Origin: CAZGUG01 sp964625335
GTDB lineage: Bacteria > Bacillota > Clostridia > Ch29
Length of the DNA: 64,000 nucleotides
Reading direction: 5' to 3'
NCBI GenBank assembly: GCA_964625335.1
Contig: CAZVBE010000009.1
Location: 14,315-78,314, forward strand
Each line of letters begins with the position of its first letter. Position 1 is the first letter of the stretch. Positions 27,309 through 35,611 of this stretch are shown here, in pieces. A model generated the notes under the pieces. The model did no database searches. It was not told the DNA's origin and saw nothing but the letters and a program-made list of their open reading frames with translations. A program made the translations under genes and the position numbers.

Positions 27309-27364
27309 TATGAGCCTGGCAATTTATTCAGTTTCTTTTAGGGCTCCACTTTGTTATAGTATAA

Positions 27365-27585
27365 GGAAAGGGGACACACCGTTGCTAACGGGTATTCCTT
27401 ACTACGGAATGTCCCCGATTGATAAGCTTGCAGGTCAGGGACACACCGTTGCATATAAGGTCAGGGGACACACCTTCATAGCTGGTATTCCTTTATGGCC
27501 AAGGAATGTCCCCATTAGAATTCCTTTTTACGGAATGTCCCCGATTGATAAGCTTTCGGGTCAGGGGACACACCGCCACCGCCAC
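27365..27585. repeat. Cluster of GGGGACACACC / GGAATGTCCCC short repeats
   Basis: Two copies of ACGGAATGTCCCCGATTGAT-AAGCTT (27404-27429 and 27530-27555), a third GGAATGTCCCC (27503-27513), and four GGGACACACC units (27371, 27438, 27464, 27564). GGGGAC and GTCCCC are mutually complementary, so pairs can fold. A variant occurs at 61026-61060. These look like REP-type intergenic repeats. An open frame through this block upstream of the ABC-F gene is fortuitous. Confidence 0.8.
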
Positions 27586-27618
27586 CATGTCCTTTGTCAG
27601 ACTAACCACTGTAAAGGG

Positions 27619-29532
27619 GTGATTAAACTGCCTGTACTATCATGTACTAATCTTATCAAAAGTTATGGTGTGGAATCAATATTAAATAATATTAATTTTT
27701 ATATACATCCCCGCGACAGGATCGGAGTTGTTGGAAACAACGGAGCGGGCAAGTCTACTCTGTTCAGGATAATCGCAGGGATTGAGCCTCCTGATTCCGG
27801 CAGCATAAATGTGATTGGCGGCGCTACCGTAGGTTTTCTCCCGCAGCACCCCGACTTTGAACCCGACGTTAAGGTATGGGAGCATCTTGTAAAAAACTTC
27901 GCACATCTTACCCAAATGGAAAACCGGATTAGGGAGCTCGAAATCCTTATGTCCCAGGTAAACGGCCGGGAACTGAAACAGCTTATGAAGGAATATGGAG
28001 ATATTACCGAAACCTTTGCCCAAAGCGGCGGCTATGAATATAAGAGCCTGATTCGGGGAGCCCTCAGGGGCCTGGGTATACAGGAAAGCCAGTTCCGGAT
28101 GCCCTTAGGGCTTTTAAGCGGCGGACAGCAGACCAGGGTAGCTTTGGCGGAATTGCTGCTTAGAAAACACCACCTTCTGCTTTTGGATGAACCTACAAAC
28201 TATCTGGACATAGAAGCCGTGGAATGGCTGGAGGGCTTTTTATCCGAATATGACGGAGCAGTTATGATAATATCCCATGACAGGTACTTTCTGGACAGGG
28301 TGTGCACCAGGACCTTTGAGATTAGCGACGCCAACCTGTTTGAATTCCGGGGCAACTACTCGGATTATGTTTATCAAAAACAGGTGATGCTTGAGGTGGA
28401 AACCAGACACTATAAAGACCAGCAAAGGGAAATAAAAAGACAGCAGGAAGTCATCCGCAGGCTGAAATCCTATAACAGGCAGAAAACGGTAAAAAGGGCC
28501 AACAGCCGGGAGAAGCTTCTTTCGCGTATCCAGCCCCTGGACAAACCCGGGGAGGATACCGGGAAAGTCGATATAAGACTGGATCCGCTTATAAAAAGCG
28601 GCAGAAATGTGCTGGCCCTTGAGGATGTTTCGATGGCTTTTTCAAAAAACCATCTATTTGACGGTGTAAACCTTAGGGTTTACCGCGGAGAAATAATAGG
28701 CATAATAGGCCCCAACGGAATTGGAAAAACCACGCTGTTTAATATTATATCCGGCAAATTGGAGCCTGCCTCCGGCAAAATTATAAGGGGGCATAATACC
28801 AATATTGAATACTACCACCAGCAGCAGGAAAATATAAATCCTGCCAATACGGTGCTGGATGAGGTTTGGGAGCAAAACCCCGACCTAAGCAATACCGCAA
28901 CCAGGAATCTACTGGCTGCCTTTTTATTCAGCGGGGATGATGTATATAAAAAAATAGACTGCCTCAGCGGCGGTGAAAAAAGCCGGGTAGCCCTTGCAAA
29001 GCTTATGCTGTCCCGTTCCAATCTGCTACTGTTGGATGAACCGACAAACCATCTTGACATACAATCAAGGGAAGTGCTGGAGGATGCCCTTATAGACTAT
29101 ACAGGCACTGTGCTGGTGATATCCCATGACAGGTATTTTCTTGACCGGGTTACCACAAAAACCGCACAGTTCACTCCACAGGGTATAACCCTTTATCATG
29201 GCAACTACAGCTACTACAAAATGAAAAAACAGCAGCAGGAGGAAGCGGAAAAACAGAAACCGAGGAACACCCAAACCAAAACGGCCCTTAAACAACAGAA
29301 GAAAAAGGAAAAGGAAGAAAGGGAGCTCAAAAAGCATGAGAAGGGGAAAATACTAAGACTGGAACAGGAAATAACCCGGTATGAAGAAGAAATACTCCGC
29401 CTGGAGCACCGGATGTGTCAGCCGGAAGTATATTCCGACCCGGATGAAATAAGAAAACTTACCACCACTTCGAAGGAACTTAAGGAAAAATTGGAGGAAC
29501 TTTATAAGCGATGGGAAGAAGCTGTGGAATAG
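27619..29532 (+). CDS. ABC-F family ATPase (ribosome-associated translation factor type)
   Basis: About 637 residues with two ABC domains and no membrane segment. Domain 1 has GVVGNNGAGKST, LSGGQQTRVALAELLL and LLLDEPTNYLD; domain 2 has GIIGPNGIGKTT, LSGGEKSRVALAKL and LLLDEPTNHLD. A linker of ~80 residues between them and a charged coiled-coil C-terminus (residues ~560-637) match YdiF/Uup-like proteins that act at the ribosomal E site. The start is uncertain: GTG 27619 or the CTG at 27628, eight nt after AAAGGGG. B. subtilis ydiF also sits between tsaD and rex. Confidence 0.93.
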   Translation: MIKLPVLSCTNLIKSYGVESILNNINFYIHPRDRIGVVGNNGAGKSTLFRIIAGIEPPDSGSINVIGGATVGFLPQHPDFEPDVKVWEHLVKNFAHLTQMENRIRELEILMSQVNGRELKQLMKEYGDITETFAQSGGYEYKSLIRGALRGLGIQESQFRMPLGLLSGGQQTRVALAELLLRKHHLLLLDEPTNYLDIEAVEWLEGFLSEYDGAVMIISHDRYFLDRVCTRTFEISDANLFEFRGNYSDYVYQKQVMLEVETRHYKDQQREIKRQQEVIRRLKSYNRQKTVKRANSREKLLSRIQPLDKPGEDTGKVDIRLDPLIKSGRNVLALEDVSMAFSKNHLFDGVNLRVYRGEIIGIIGPNGIGKTTLFNIISGKLEPASGKIIRGHNTNIEYYHQQQENINPANTVLDEVWEQNPDLSNTATRNLLAAFLFSGDDVYKKIDCLSGGEKSRVALAKLMLSRSNLLLLDEPTNHLDIQSREVLEDALIDYTGTVLVISHDRYFLDRVTTKTAQFTPQGITLYHGNYSYYKMKKQQQEEAEKQKPRNTQTKTALKQQKKKEKEERELKKHEKGKILRLEQEITRYEEEILRLEHRMCQPEVYSDPDEIRKLTTTSKELKEKLEELYKRWEEAVE

Positions 29533-29576
29533 ACAGCCGCATAACTAAAGCTCCTGTTTATGTAATGGACAGCCTG

Positions 29577-30563
29577 CTACCGGCTGTAAAAACGGTTTTC
29601 GAATTCATGCTTAATTTTATCCGGGGACAACCCGGCAGATAAAAGGACTATCAGCTTTATCCTGGCTTTCCACGCCGAAAGGTCTTCCCCCAGTATTACT
29701 CCCAGGTTTCTAAGATGCTTTTCTCCCCCCTCGTATCCATAGGTGTCGGTCAGAAGCCTGCCCATCGGCACCCTTGAGGTCAGCACAACCGGCAGCCCCG
29801 TTTCCAGGGCTTTTTTTATGCCGTCCAGCATCCCGGGAGTCACATGACCTCCCCCCAGAGCCTCTATTACAATCCCCGCCGCACCCTTTTCCATACTGCT
29901 GTATATCATACTTGAATCGGCACCTATATAGCTGTTTATTATGTCTACCCTTTTATCGGCAGCAACTGCTGCATATTTGGCCGCCATAACAGGCATTCTG
30001 TACCAGATAACCCTGTCATTGTTTATAACGCCAAGCGGCCCGAATTCCAGGCTCTTAAATGTATCTACCCGGGATCTGTGGAATTTCGTGGCCTCCCTGG
30101 CGGCAATAATCTCAGACGCAAATACTATGACGACCCCCATACCGTGGGTTCTGTCGTCCGCCGCGGTGAGTATGGCATCCGACAGATTGACCGGCCCGTC
30201 CGGGCTGATCAATGAAGGATTTCTCTGGGCGCCTGTTAAAACCACAGATATGTCCCCACGGAAGGTAATATCTATAAAATATGCCGTTTCTTCCATTGTA
30301 TCGGTACCATGGGTTATAACCACCCCCGAGAAACCTTTGTCTTCCAGTTGCCCGATAAAATTATTAAGCTGTATAAGGTCATCCATGGTTAGATATGAAC
30401 TGGGAACATTCCTGAACGAAAAAACCTCAACGGCAGCCCTGTCCTTCAGCGAAGGTATTGCAGCCATAAGTTCTTTGCCGTCAAGGACAGGGTTTACGAG
30501 CCCCGTATGATTGGCCTTCATGGCAATGGTGCCTCCTGTGGTAACTACAGCAATTTTTTTTAT
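29577..30563 (-). CDS. L-asparaginase with a non-canonical ATA start
   Basis: Hydrolyses asparagine to aspartate and ammonia. The coding frame from 30563 reads M(ATA)KKIAVVTTGGTIAMKAN, where Thr12 of TGGT and the later HGTDTMEETA motif supply the two catalytic threonines. The first ATG (30521) falls after TGGTI and would delete the active site. No ATG, GTG or TTG exists between the upstream in-frame stop (30579-30581) and that ATG. A GGGGGG site lies 8 nt before ATA. Total 328 residues, the family norm. Cytoplasmic (no signal peptide). Confidence 0.85.
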   Translation of the reverse strand: MKKIAVVTTGGTIAMKANHTGLVNPVLDGKELMAAIPSLKDRAAVEVFSFRNVPSSYLTMDDLIQLNNFIGQLEDKGFSGVVITHGTDTMEETAYFIDITFRGDISVVLTGAQRNPSLISPDGPVNLSDAILTAADDRTHGMGVVIVFASEIIAAREATKFHRSRVDTFKSLEFGPLGVINNDRVIWYRMPVMAAKYAAVAADKRVDIINSYIGADSSMIYSSMEKGAAGIVIEALGGGHVTPGMLDGIKKALETGLPVVLTSRVPMGRLLTDTYGYEGGEKHLRNLGVILGEDLSAWKARIKLIVLLSAGLSPDKIKHEFENRFYSR

Positions 30564-30656
30564 AACAAACGCCCCCCGTTAAGACATTATTTATCGTCAA
30601 ATCAACCCGGTGGAAGCCGGGTTCATAATTCCATGTTATGCTCTGCCCATTCTTCT

Positions 30657-31316
30657 CTATTCCCTGGGCATTTTTTCCACGTTCATCCTCGAATTTCTGA
30701 TATGTTCCACCATAACCCTTTCTCCCGTTTCGATATCCCTGTCCTTAAAGGCCTCAACTATCGACTTGTGTTCCTTGAGCGATTGTTTTGCCCTGCCCGG
30801 AGTTTTCAGCGAAGCAAGGCGTATGTTCTCAATATAATACTGGAAATCGCTTAACACCTGCTTTAACGGTCTGCTGTTGGTTGAATTAAATATTATGTCA
30901 TGGAACTGCGAATTCAACCGGCCTACCTGGTCAAGGTCACCCTTGCCCGTGTAGAACTCCATCAGTTCACATATATCCTCCAGTTCCTTCAGGGCTTCTT
31001 TGTCCATTCTTTCAATTGCCCAACGGGCTGCCAGGCCTTCCAGGGACTCCCGTATCGCATATATATCCTCAATGTCCTGTCTGGAAATACCCTCCACAAA
31101 TACTCCCTTATTGGGAATACATGATACAAGGCCCTCCAGCTCCAGCTGCCTTACAGCTTCCCGCACAGGCGTCCGGCTGACACCCATCTCTTCGGCCAGT
31201 TTCAATTCAACAAGACTGTCTCCTTCTTTGTACCTGCCATCCAGAATATCCTGACGAAGCTTATGAAAAATCTTTTCCCGCAGAGAATATCCGCCCCGGC
31301 TAACCTCTTTTTTCAT
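30657..31316 (-). CDS. GntR-family regulator (FadR/FCD subgroup)
   Basis: 219 residues. An N-terminal winged helix (LREKIFHKLRQDILDGRYKEG, VSRTPVREAVRQLELEGLV) is followed by an all-helical FCD effector domain (residues ~80-215) with the metal-ligand-type His residues in NSQFHDIIF and VEHIRNSR. I prefer ATG 31316, although AAGGAGG lies 14 nt away, because the homologous region begins here. It is upstream of the asparaginase on the same strand (93 nt) and may regulate it. It is unlikely to be the bioY regulator, which has a BirA box. Confidence 0.85.
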   Translation of the reverse strand: MKKEVSRGGYSLREKIFHKLRQDILDGRYKEGDSLVELKLAEEMGVSRTPVREAVRQLELEGLVSCIPNKGVFVEGISRQDIEDIYAIRESLEGLAARWAIERMDKEALKELEDICELMEFYTGKGDLDQVGRLNSQFHDIIFNSTNSRPLKQVLSDFQYYIENIRLASLKTPGRAKQSLKEHKSIVEAFKDRDIETGERVMVEHIRNSRMNVEKMPRE

Positions 31317-31385
31317 GGCTGCATCGATAACCTCCTTTATTATTATTGTATACAGTATAGAAAATAATGTCAATGGAACTCCCTA

Positions 31386-31421
31386 GATTGTCAACCTTAA
31401 TAATTTTTATGGTTGACAATC
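31386..31421. promoter_or_regulatory. BirA operator before bioY
   Basis: GATTGTCAACC-N14-GGTTGACAATC, a perfect 11-bp inverted repeat of the Firmicute BirA-box type, overlapping the -35 of the bioY promoter. It predicts biotin-dependent repression of bioY. Confidence 0.9.
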
Positions 31422-31441
31422 TCCCGTTTTGTACCTATAAT
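31413..31441 (+). promoter_or_regulatory. Sigma-A promoter of bioY
   Basis: TTGACA (31413-31418), 17-nt spacer, TATAAT (31436-31441), with the -35 inside the right half of the BirA box. Confidence 0.9.
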
Positions 31442-31523
31442 TAAAAAGTAAGCCCAACCACCGCACCGGAATTCAAAGGATTATGTCGAAACAACCAACA
31501 TCGGTTAAGGAGGAATGCATATA

Positions 31524-32084
31524 ATGAAGACCAGGGAAATGATACTGGTATCTATGTTCGCCGCACTTACTGCCATTTTCGCACAGTTTACAATCCCGCT
31601 TCCCTTCAGCCCGGTACCTATAACGATGCAGGAACTGGCGGTATGCCTCGCCGCGGCAATACTCGGGAGCCGGCTGGCAGTACTCTCTCAGCTAATATAC
31701 ATAGCAGTCGGAATAATCGGAATGCCCGTTTTCTCCGGGGGCACCTCCGGTCTTGCCCAGTTGATGGGCCCTACCGGGGGCTATATAACAGGTTTTTTGC
31801 TCTCTTCCTTCGTCATCGGAAGGATTGTGGAGCAAAGGCCCCTTCCCACGGTACGCAGAACCTTTCTTGCCATGCTGTGCGGCCTGCTTGTAATCTATAC
31901 CTGCGGCATGCTCCAACTCTCGCTGGTAGCGGGAATAACCCTTAAGGCCGCTTTTATGTCCGGAGTAGTTCCCTTTATAGGCATGGCCATTATTAAGATA
32001 GTCCTGGGCGCAACCGTTGCCCGCTCGGTAAGGACAGTTCTGATAAGACAAAACCTCTTATACATGCCGCGTCAAAATATTTAA
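31524..32084 (+). CDS. bioY: Biotin transporter substrate-binding protein BioY
   Basis: Membrane S-component for biotin uptake (alone or with the ECF module). 186 residues with about six helices; PLPFSPVPITMQELAVCLAA and GTSGLAQLMGPTGGYITGF are the BioY signatures. ATG 31524 is preferred over ATG 31515 because AAGGAGG is correctly spaced from it. The BirA box upstream independently supports the biotin role. Confidence 0.94.
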   Translation: MKTREMILVSMFAALTAIFAQFTIPLPFSPVPITMQELAVCLAAAILGSRLAVLSQLIYIAVGIIGMPVFSGGTSGLAQLMGPTGGYITGFLLSSFVIGRIVEQRPLPTVRRTFLAMLCGLLVIYTCGMLQLSLVAGITLKAAFMSGVVPFIGMAIIKIVLGATVARSVRTVLIRQNLLYMPRQNI

Positions 32085-32091
32085 TGTTAAC

Positions 32092-32123
32092 GGCCCTCAT
32101 GAAATCCGCGGGCCTTTTTTTAG
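32092..32123 (+). terminator. bioY terminator
   Basis: GGCCC...GGGCC hairpin followed by TTTTTTT directly after the bioY stop. Confidence 0.7.
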
Positions 32124-32153
32124 TTGCATAAATTTTATGAAACCACCTGCTAT

Positions 32154-32266
32154 TGTGGATAAGTATTTTACTGTTTCCACACCTTATCCACAATGTCCAC
32201 ATTATTATCCACAAGAATACAAGGGGTCTTAGAAATTTTCAGGAAGGCATGTCCACATTATCCACA
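32154..32266. promoter_or_regulatory. DnaA-box cluster (four perfect boxes)
   Basis: Perfect TTATCCACA boxes at 32184-32192, 32205-32213 and 32258-32266 (plus strand) and 32154-32162 (minus strand) within 113 bp of non-coding DNA, downstream of tsaD. Established knowledge: in B. subtilis, DnaA-binding clusters outside oriC modulate initiation, and I recall one at gcp (= tsaD). No dnaA gene, dnaN gene or DUE-like structure is present, so I do not call this oriC. Confidence 0.8.
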
Positions 32267-32325
32267 TATTTCACATATGATTTATTGACATGAACCGTCC
32301 AAAAAGGTAAACATAAACCGATTAA

Positions 32326-33393
32326 TTAATAAGAATCAATTTCCATTGATGCCATGGCATTTAACGTGAGAGAGCTTACCAGCCCCCTGCGCAGCCTGTA
32401 ATAACCGGCACATCCAATCATGGCAGCATTGTCGGTGCAAAGCAGCTTTGAAGGATATATAAGCCGTATGCCCTGTCCGGCACACCGGCTGTCCAACTCC
32501 TTACGCAGCCGGCTGTTTGACGCCACTCCGCCTGCAATGGCCACAACCTTGGCTTTGCATTTTTGGGCAGCCATAAGCGTCTTGTTGGCAAGCACCTCCA
32601 CCACGGCATTTTGAAAACTGGCGGCTATATCGGCTCTGTTTATTTCCTCGTCCCTTTGCCTGCACATATTGAGGTGGTTAAGAACCGCAGTCTTAAGACC
32701 GCTGAAACTAAAATCCAAGCTCCCTGCCTCGAGGTAAGTCCTGGGAAAATCCACCGCCTCCGGGTCTCCCTTTTCGGCAAGCCTTTCAACCAGCGGCCCG
32801 CCGGGATATCCCAGTTCCAAAGCCCGGGCAACCTTGTCAAAGGCTTCGCCTGCCGCATCATCCCTCGTTCTGCCCAGTATCTGATATTCGCCGTACTCCC
32901 TTACATTCACCAGATGGCTGTGACCTCCGGAAGCCACCAGACATACAAAGGGCGGCTCCATAGCCCTGTGTTCAAGATAATTGGCGCAAATATGCCCCTC
33001 TATGTGATGAACGCCGGTAAGGGGTACATCCAGGGCAAAGGCCATCGCCTTGGCATACGAAACCCCCACCAGCAGTGCGCCTACCAGACCCGGACCGTGG
33101 GTTACTGCTATGGCGTCAATATCCTGCAGCCTGGTGTGTGCCATTTGCAGTGCCTCCTCTATAACATAGTCAATCAGTTCGATATGCTTTCTGGAGGCGA
33201 TCTCAGGAACCACTCCACCGTACCTTTTATGTATATCCACCTGCGACGAAATGACGTTTGACAGCATCTCCCTGCCGTTGAAAATTACCGCACAGGAAGT
33301 TTCATCGCACGAAGTCTCTACTGCCAGGATTTTTGTGTCTTCCCTGCCATCAAATTTATTAAGTTTTTCTGCTGCCCTTTGTATATAACCCAT
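32326..33393 (-). CDS. tsaD: tRNA N6-threonylcarbamoyladenosine transferase TsaD
   Basis: Transfers threonylcarbamoyl to A37 of ANN-decoding tRNAs with TsaB and TsaE. 355 residues. The ASKHA ATPase fold shows AVETSCDETSCAVI, the iron-binding HIEGHICANY and SGGHSHLVNVREYG; the nucleotide-binding FSFSGLKTAVL and AIAGGVASNS follow. Start ATG 33393 has AAGGAG upstream; a longer in-frame start (33438) lacks one. tsaB, rimI and tsaE lie 1.0-2.2 kb away on the same strand. Confidence 0.97.
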   Translation of the reverse strand: MGYIQRAAEKLNKFDGREDTKILAVETSCDETSCAVIFNGREMLSNVISSQVDIHKRYGGVVPEIASRKHIELIDYVIEEALQMAHTRLQDIDAIAVTHGPGLVGALLVGVSYAKAMAFALDVPLTGVHHIEGHICANYLEHRAMEPPFVCLVASGGHSHLVNVREYGEYQILGRTRDDAAGEAFDKVARALELGYPGGPLVERLAEKGDPEAVDFPRTYLEAGSLDFSFSGLKTAVLNHLNMCRQRDEEINRADIAASFQNAVVEVLANKTLMAAQKCKAKVVAIAGGVASNSRLRKELDSRCAGQGIRLIYPSKLLCTDNAAMIGCAGYYRLRRGLVSSLTLNAMASMEIDSY

Positions 33394-33427
33394 CAGCTTT
33401 CTCCTTCTCCAGAAATTCACATATATA

Positions 33428-33607
33428 TTATACACCATGGCGGTAAAAGATAAAAATATCGCACTCTCCGTCGTTCCAGTTTACACAAAACCGGCAGTCC
33501 GGGTAATAAATGGTATCAAGATTGTTCAATAAGGATATGCCGAAATTCTGGCTTTCGGCAACAGAGCAGTATTCGGGGCACCTGGAAGCTATATCTTTAT
33601 GTTTCAT
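33428..33607 (-). CDS. Small cysteine-containing protein of unknown function
   Basis: 59 residues with five Cys: CPEYC near residue 10, then CRFCVNWNDGEC near residues 38-50. These spacings could bind zinc or an Fe-S cluster. GGAAGG lies 9 nt before ATG 33607. It directly precedes tsaD (35 nt) on the same strand, so it is probably co-transcribed. No family is recognised. Confidence 0.55.
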   Translation of the reverse strand: MKHKDIASRCPEYCSVAESQNFGISLLNNLDTIYYPDCRFCVNWNDGECDIFIFYRHGV

Positions 33608-33740
33608 ACAACCACCTTCCTTAAGCCGTTTGGTATTAGCTTCTGTAGCCGGGAATATAATATACCCCAAACCTCATCAGCCGGGGACTTTCCGCAGCGA
33701 TATGTCCCTATTGATAAATCAGCAAAAGGAGGGAAGTAAT

Positions 33741-33947
33741 ATGGCAAAGCAAAGAAAAACCCTGACCGAAAGGGCCTATGGAACGAATGTGCTGTCTGAT
33801 GCGGCTCTTTCCAGAATAGAGAGCCTGCAGGGCACAAACCTTATGCCTCAAAACACCGACTTTGAACAGCTGAAAAGTCTGGCAGGTCCCGAAAAAGAAA
33901 AAAATTCCTCGCTCCCGGAGGGTGAGGATGATCCGGACGGGAAGTGA
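33741..33947 (+). CDS. Small hydrophilic protein of unknown function
   Basis: 68 residues, highly charged with a C-terminal acidic tail (PEGEDDPDGK), no Cys and no hydrophobic segment. AAAGGAGGG precedes ATG 33741 at good spacing, which is the main reason to believe it. It runs opposite to its neighbours. Function unknown. Confidence 0.5.
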   Translation: MAKQRKTLTERAYGTNVLSDAALSRIESLQGTNLMPQNTDFEQLKSLAGPEKEKNSSLPEGEDDPDGK

Positions 33948-33991
33948 CATGCTGCCACCCGCAGGGGCAGACAGTCTGATGTCACGGTAAA

Positions 33992-34438
33992 TCAGACCTC
34001 AAGCCACATAATAATAGCGTCTTCATTGATATCCGAATAATACCCCTTTCTAATGCCCGCCTTAACGAACCCCAAATCCTCATACAGCTTTAAGGCAATG
34101 TGATTGCTTGCCCTTACCTCAAGGGTAAAGCTGTCTATTTTACGGGAAATGCCGTATTCAATCATCCCCCTAATGAGTATTTTGCCTATTCCTTTGCGCC
34201 GGTACTCCGGATGCACCGCGAGATTTGTGATATGAGCCTCATTAAGGATAAGCCACATCCCCCCATAGGCTGCCACCCTGCTGTTGTCCCTGACAGTAAT
34301 GTAATGGGCAAACCTGTTGGCGGTCAGCTCCTGTACAAAGGCCTCCCTTGACCAGGGTATTGTAAAGCTCAGGCTTTCTATTTCCTGTATCTGGTCCAGG
34401 TCTTCGATAAGCATTGGCATTATCCGAAGCTCCTTCAT
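33992..34438 (-). CDS. rimI: Ribosomal protein S18 alanine N-acetyltransferase
   Basis: 148-residue GNAT enzyme. The acetyl-CoA loop is VHPEYRRKGIGKILIRGMIEYG; the C-terminal EVRASNHIALKLYEDLGFVKAG is standard. It overlaps tsaB by 4 nt, the classic tsaB-rimI-tsaD arrangement, which supports RimI rather than another GNAT. Confidence 0.93.
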   Translation of the reverse strand: MKELRIMPMLIEDLDQIQEIESLSFTIPWSREAFVQELTANRFAHYITVRDNSRVAAYGGMWLILNEAHITNLAVHPEYRRKGIGKILIRGMIEYGISRKIDSFTLEVRASNHIALKLYEDLGFVKAGIRKGYYSDINEDAIIMWLEV

Positions 34439-35151
34439 TTCTTATCTCTCCTGCAAACCTTTTTATCATATTCCCTCTCGGCCTGGGATTTTCTCAGGTA
34501 GAAGGGCACAAACCCGTCACCGCTCCCGCCTTCTCCGCGTTTTAAGGCCTCCATCGCCAGCTCCGCTATCGAAGATGCCCTTTGCCTGTCGGCGTTCCGG
34601 GGAGCGAACCGGGCCCGAACTCCCAGTGTGCTTTGAATGAGTTCCCGGTGTACCGGGACCCCATCCCCTAAGAATATCACCATTTCCTCCCTTGCCTTGA
34701 GTCCTTCCAGCAGCTCGGACAGGGCCACAGCGCAGTGGGGTTTTAATTTATAGAAATTTCCCTGGTCCCATTTGTATAAAGCCGTATATACCTGGTTTCT
34801 CCTGGCATCCATTATGGGACATATTATTCCCTGACAGTAGGGAAGGTTGAAAGCCAAACCGTCAAGGGTAGGAACCCCTATCAGTTTTTTGTTATGGGCA
34901 TGGGCCAGTCCCTTTGCAGTGGCGCCGCCTATCCTAAGGCCTGTGAAGGAGCCGGGTCCGCTGGATACCGCAATTGCGTCAATTTCCTCTATATTTATCC
35001 CGCAGCTTTCCAGCAGTTCCTCAATAATCGGCATAAGCTGCTCCGAATGGGTCTTTTCATGATTAATTATGTACTCGGCCGCCAGCTTTTCCTCATCCAT
35101 TATGGCAGCGGAAGCCACCATTGAAGAAGTATCAATCGCCAGTATTTTCAT
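34435..35151 (-). CDS. tsaB: tRNA threonylcarbamoyl adenosine biosynthesis protein TsaB
   Basis: 238-residue partner of TsaD. ILAIDTSSMVASAAIMDEEK at the N-terminus and ISSGPGSFTGLRIGGATAKG (here with AV before SS) identify it. It overlaps tsaE by 20 nt and rimI by 4 nt. Confidence 0.95.
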   Translation of the reverse strand: MKILAIDTSSMVASAAIMDEEKLAAEYIINHEKTHSEQLMPIIEELLESCGINIEEIDAIAVSSGPGSFTGLRIGGATAKGLAHAHNKKLIGVPTLDGLAFNLPYCQGIICPIMDARRNQVYTALYKWDQGNFYKLKPHCAVALSELLEGLKAREEMVIFLGDGVPVHRELIQSTLGVRARFAPRNADRQRASSIAELAMEALKRGEGGSGDGFVPFYLRKSQAEREYDKKVCRRDKK

Positions 35152-35611
35152 TTCTTCTCACCCTTTCCACAAGCGTCCGGTATATTTCTCCCGCCGTCAG
35201 TTCTATAAACCTTGCAGATTCGGATTCTGCCAGCCTCGCCAGCCCTATCCTGATGCAGTCCCGGGGCATCAGGTTCTTTGCCCGGGATGCCCATTCGATT
35301 ACCGATACCCCCTGTCCATATATGAGGTCTTCTCCGCCGATATGATACAGCTCCTCCTCATCCTCCAGACGGTAAAGGTCAAAATGGTACAGCGGAATTG
35401 TCCCGGAATACTCGTTGATAAGCGTATAGGTAGGGCTGGTAACATAGCAGTCGATATCCATGCCTTTGGCAATGCCCTGGGTTAATACCGTTTTACCTGC
35501 GCCAAGTTCTCCCTCAAGGCATACCACATCGCCGGGCTCTAACAGCTGTCCCAGACGCATTCCAAACTCCAAAGTGTCCCGGGGACAGGTACTGACAAAA
35601 GAATATTTCAT
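35132..35611 (-). CDS. tsaE: tRNA threonylcarbamoyladenosine biosynthesis ATPase TsaE
   Basis: 159 residues. Walker A GELGAGKT at residues 34-41, then TSPTYTLINEY and HFDLYRLED, the TsaE signature. First gene of the tsaE-tsaB-rimI group; the start abuts the stop of the amidohydrolase upstream. Confidence 0.96.
   Translation of the reverse strand: MKYSFVSTCPRDTLEFGMRLGQLLEPGDVVCLEGELGAGKTVLTQGIAKGMDIDCYVTSPTYTLINEYSGTIPLYHFDLYRLEDEEELYHIGGEDLIYGQGVSVIEWASRAKNLMPRDCIRIGLARLAESESARFIELTAGEIYRTLVERVRRNENTGD

Noticed and set aside
27310..27618. N-terminal extension of the ABC-F protein
   Set aside because: The open frame is made of GGGGACACACC repeats; homology to ABC-F begins only after 27619.
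32154..32266. Possible chromosomal origin (oriC)
   Set aside because: No dnaA, dnaN or rpmH nearby and no clear A+T-rich unwinding element; treated as a DnaA-box cluster only.
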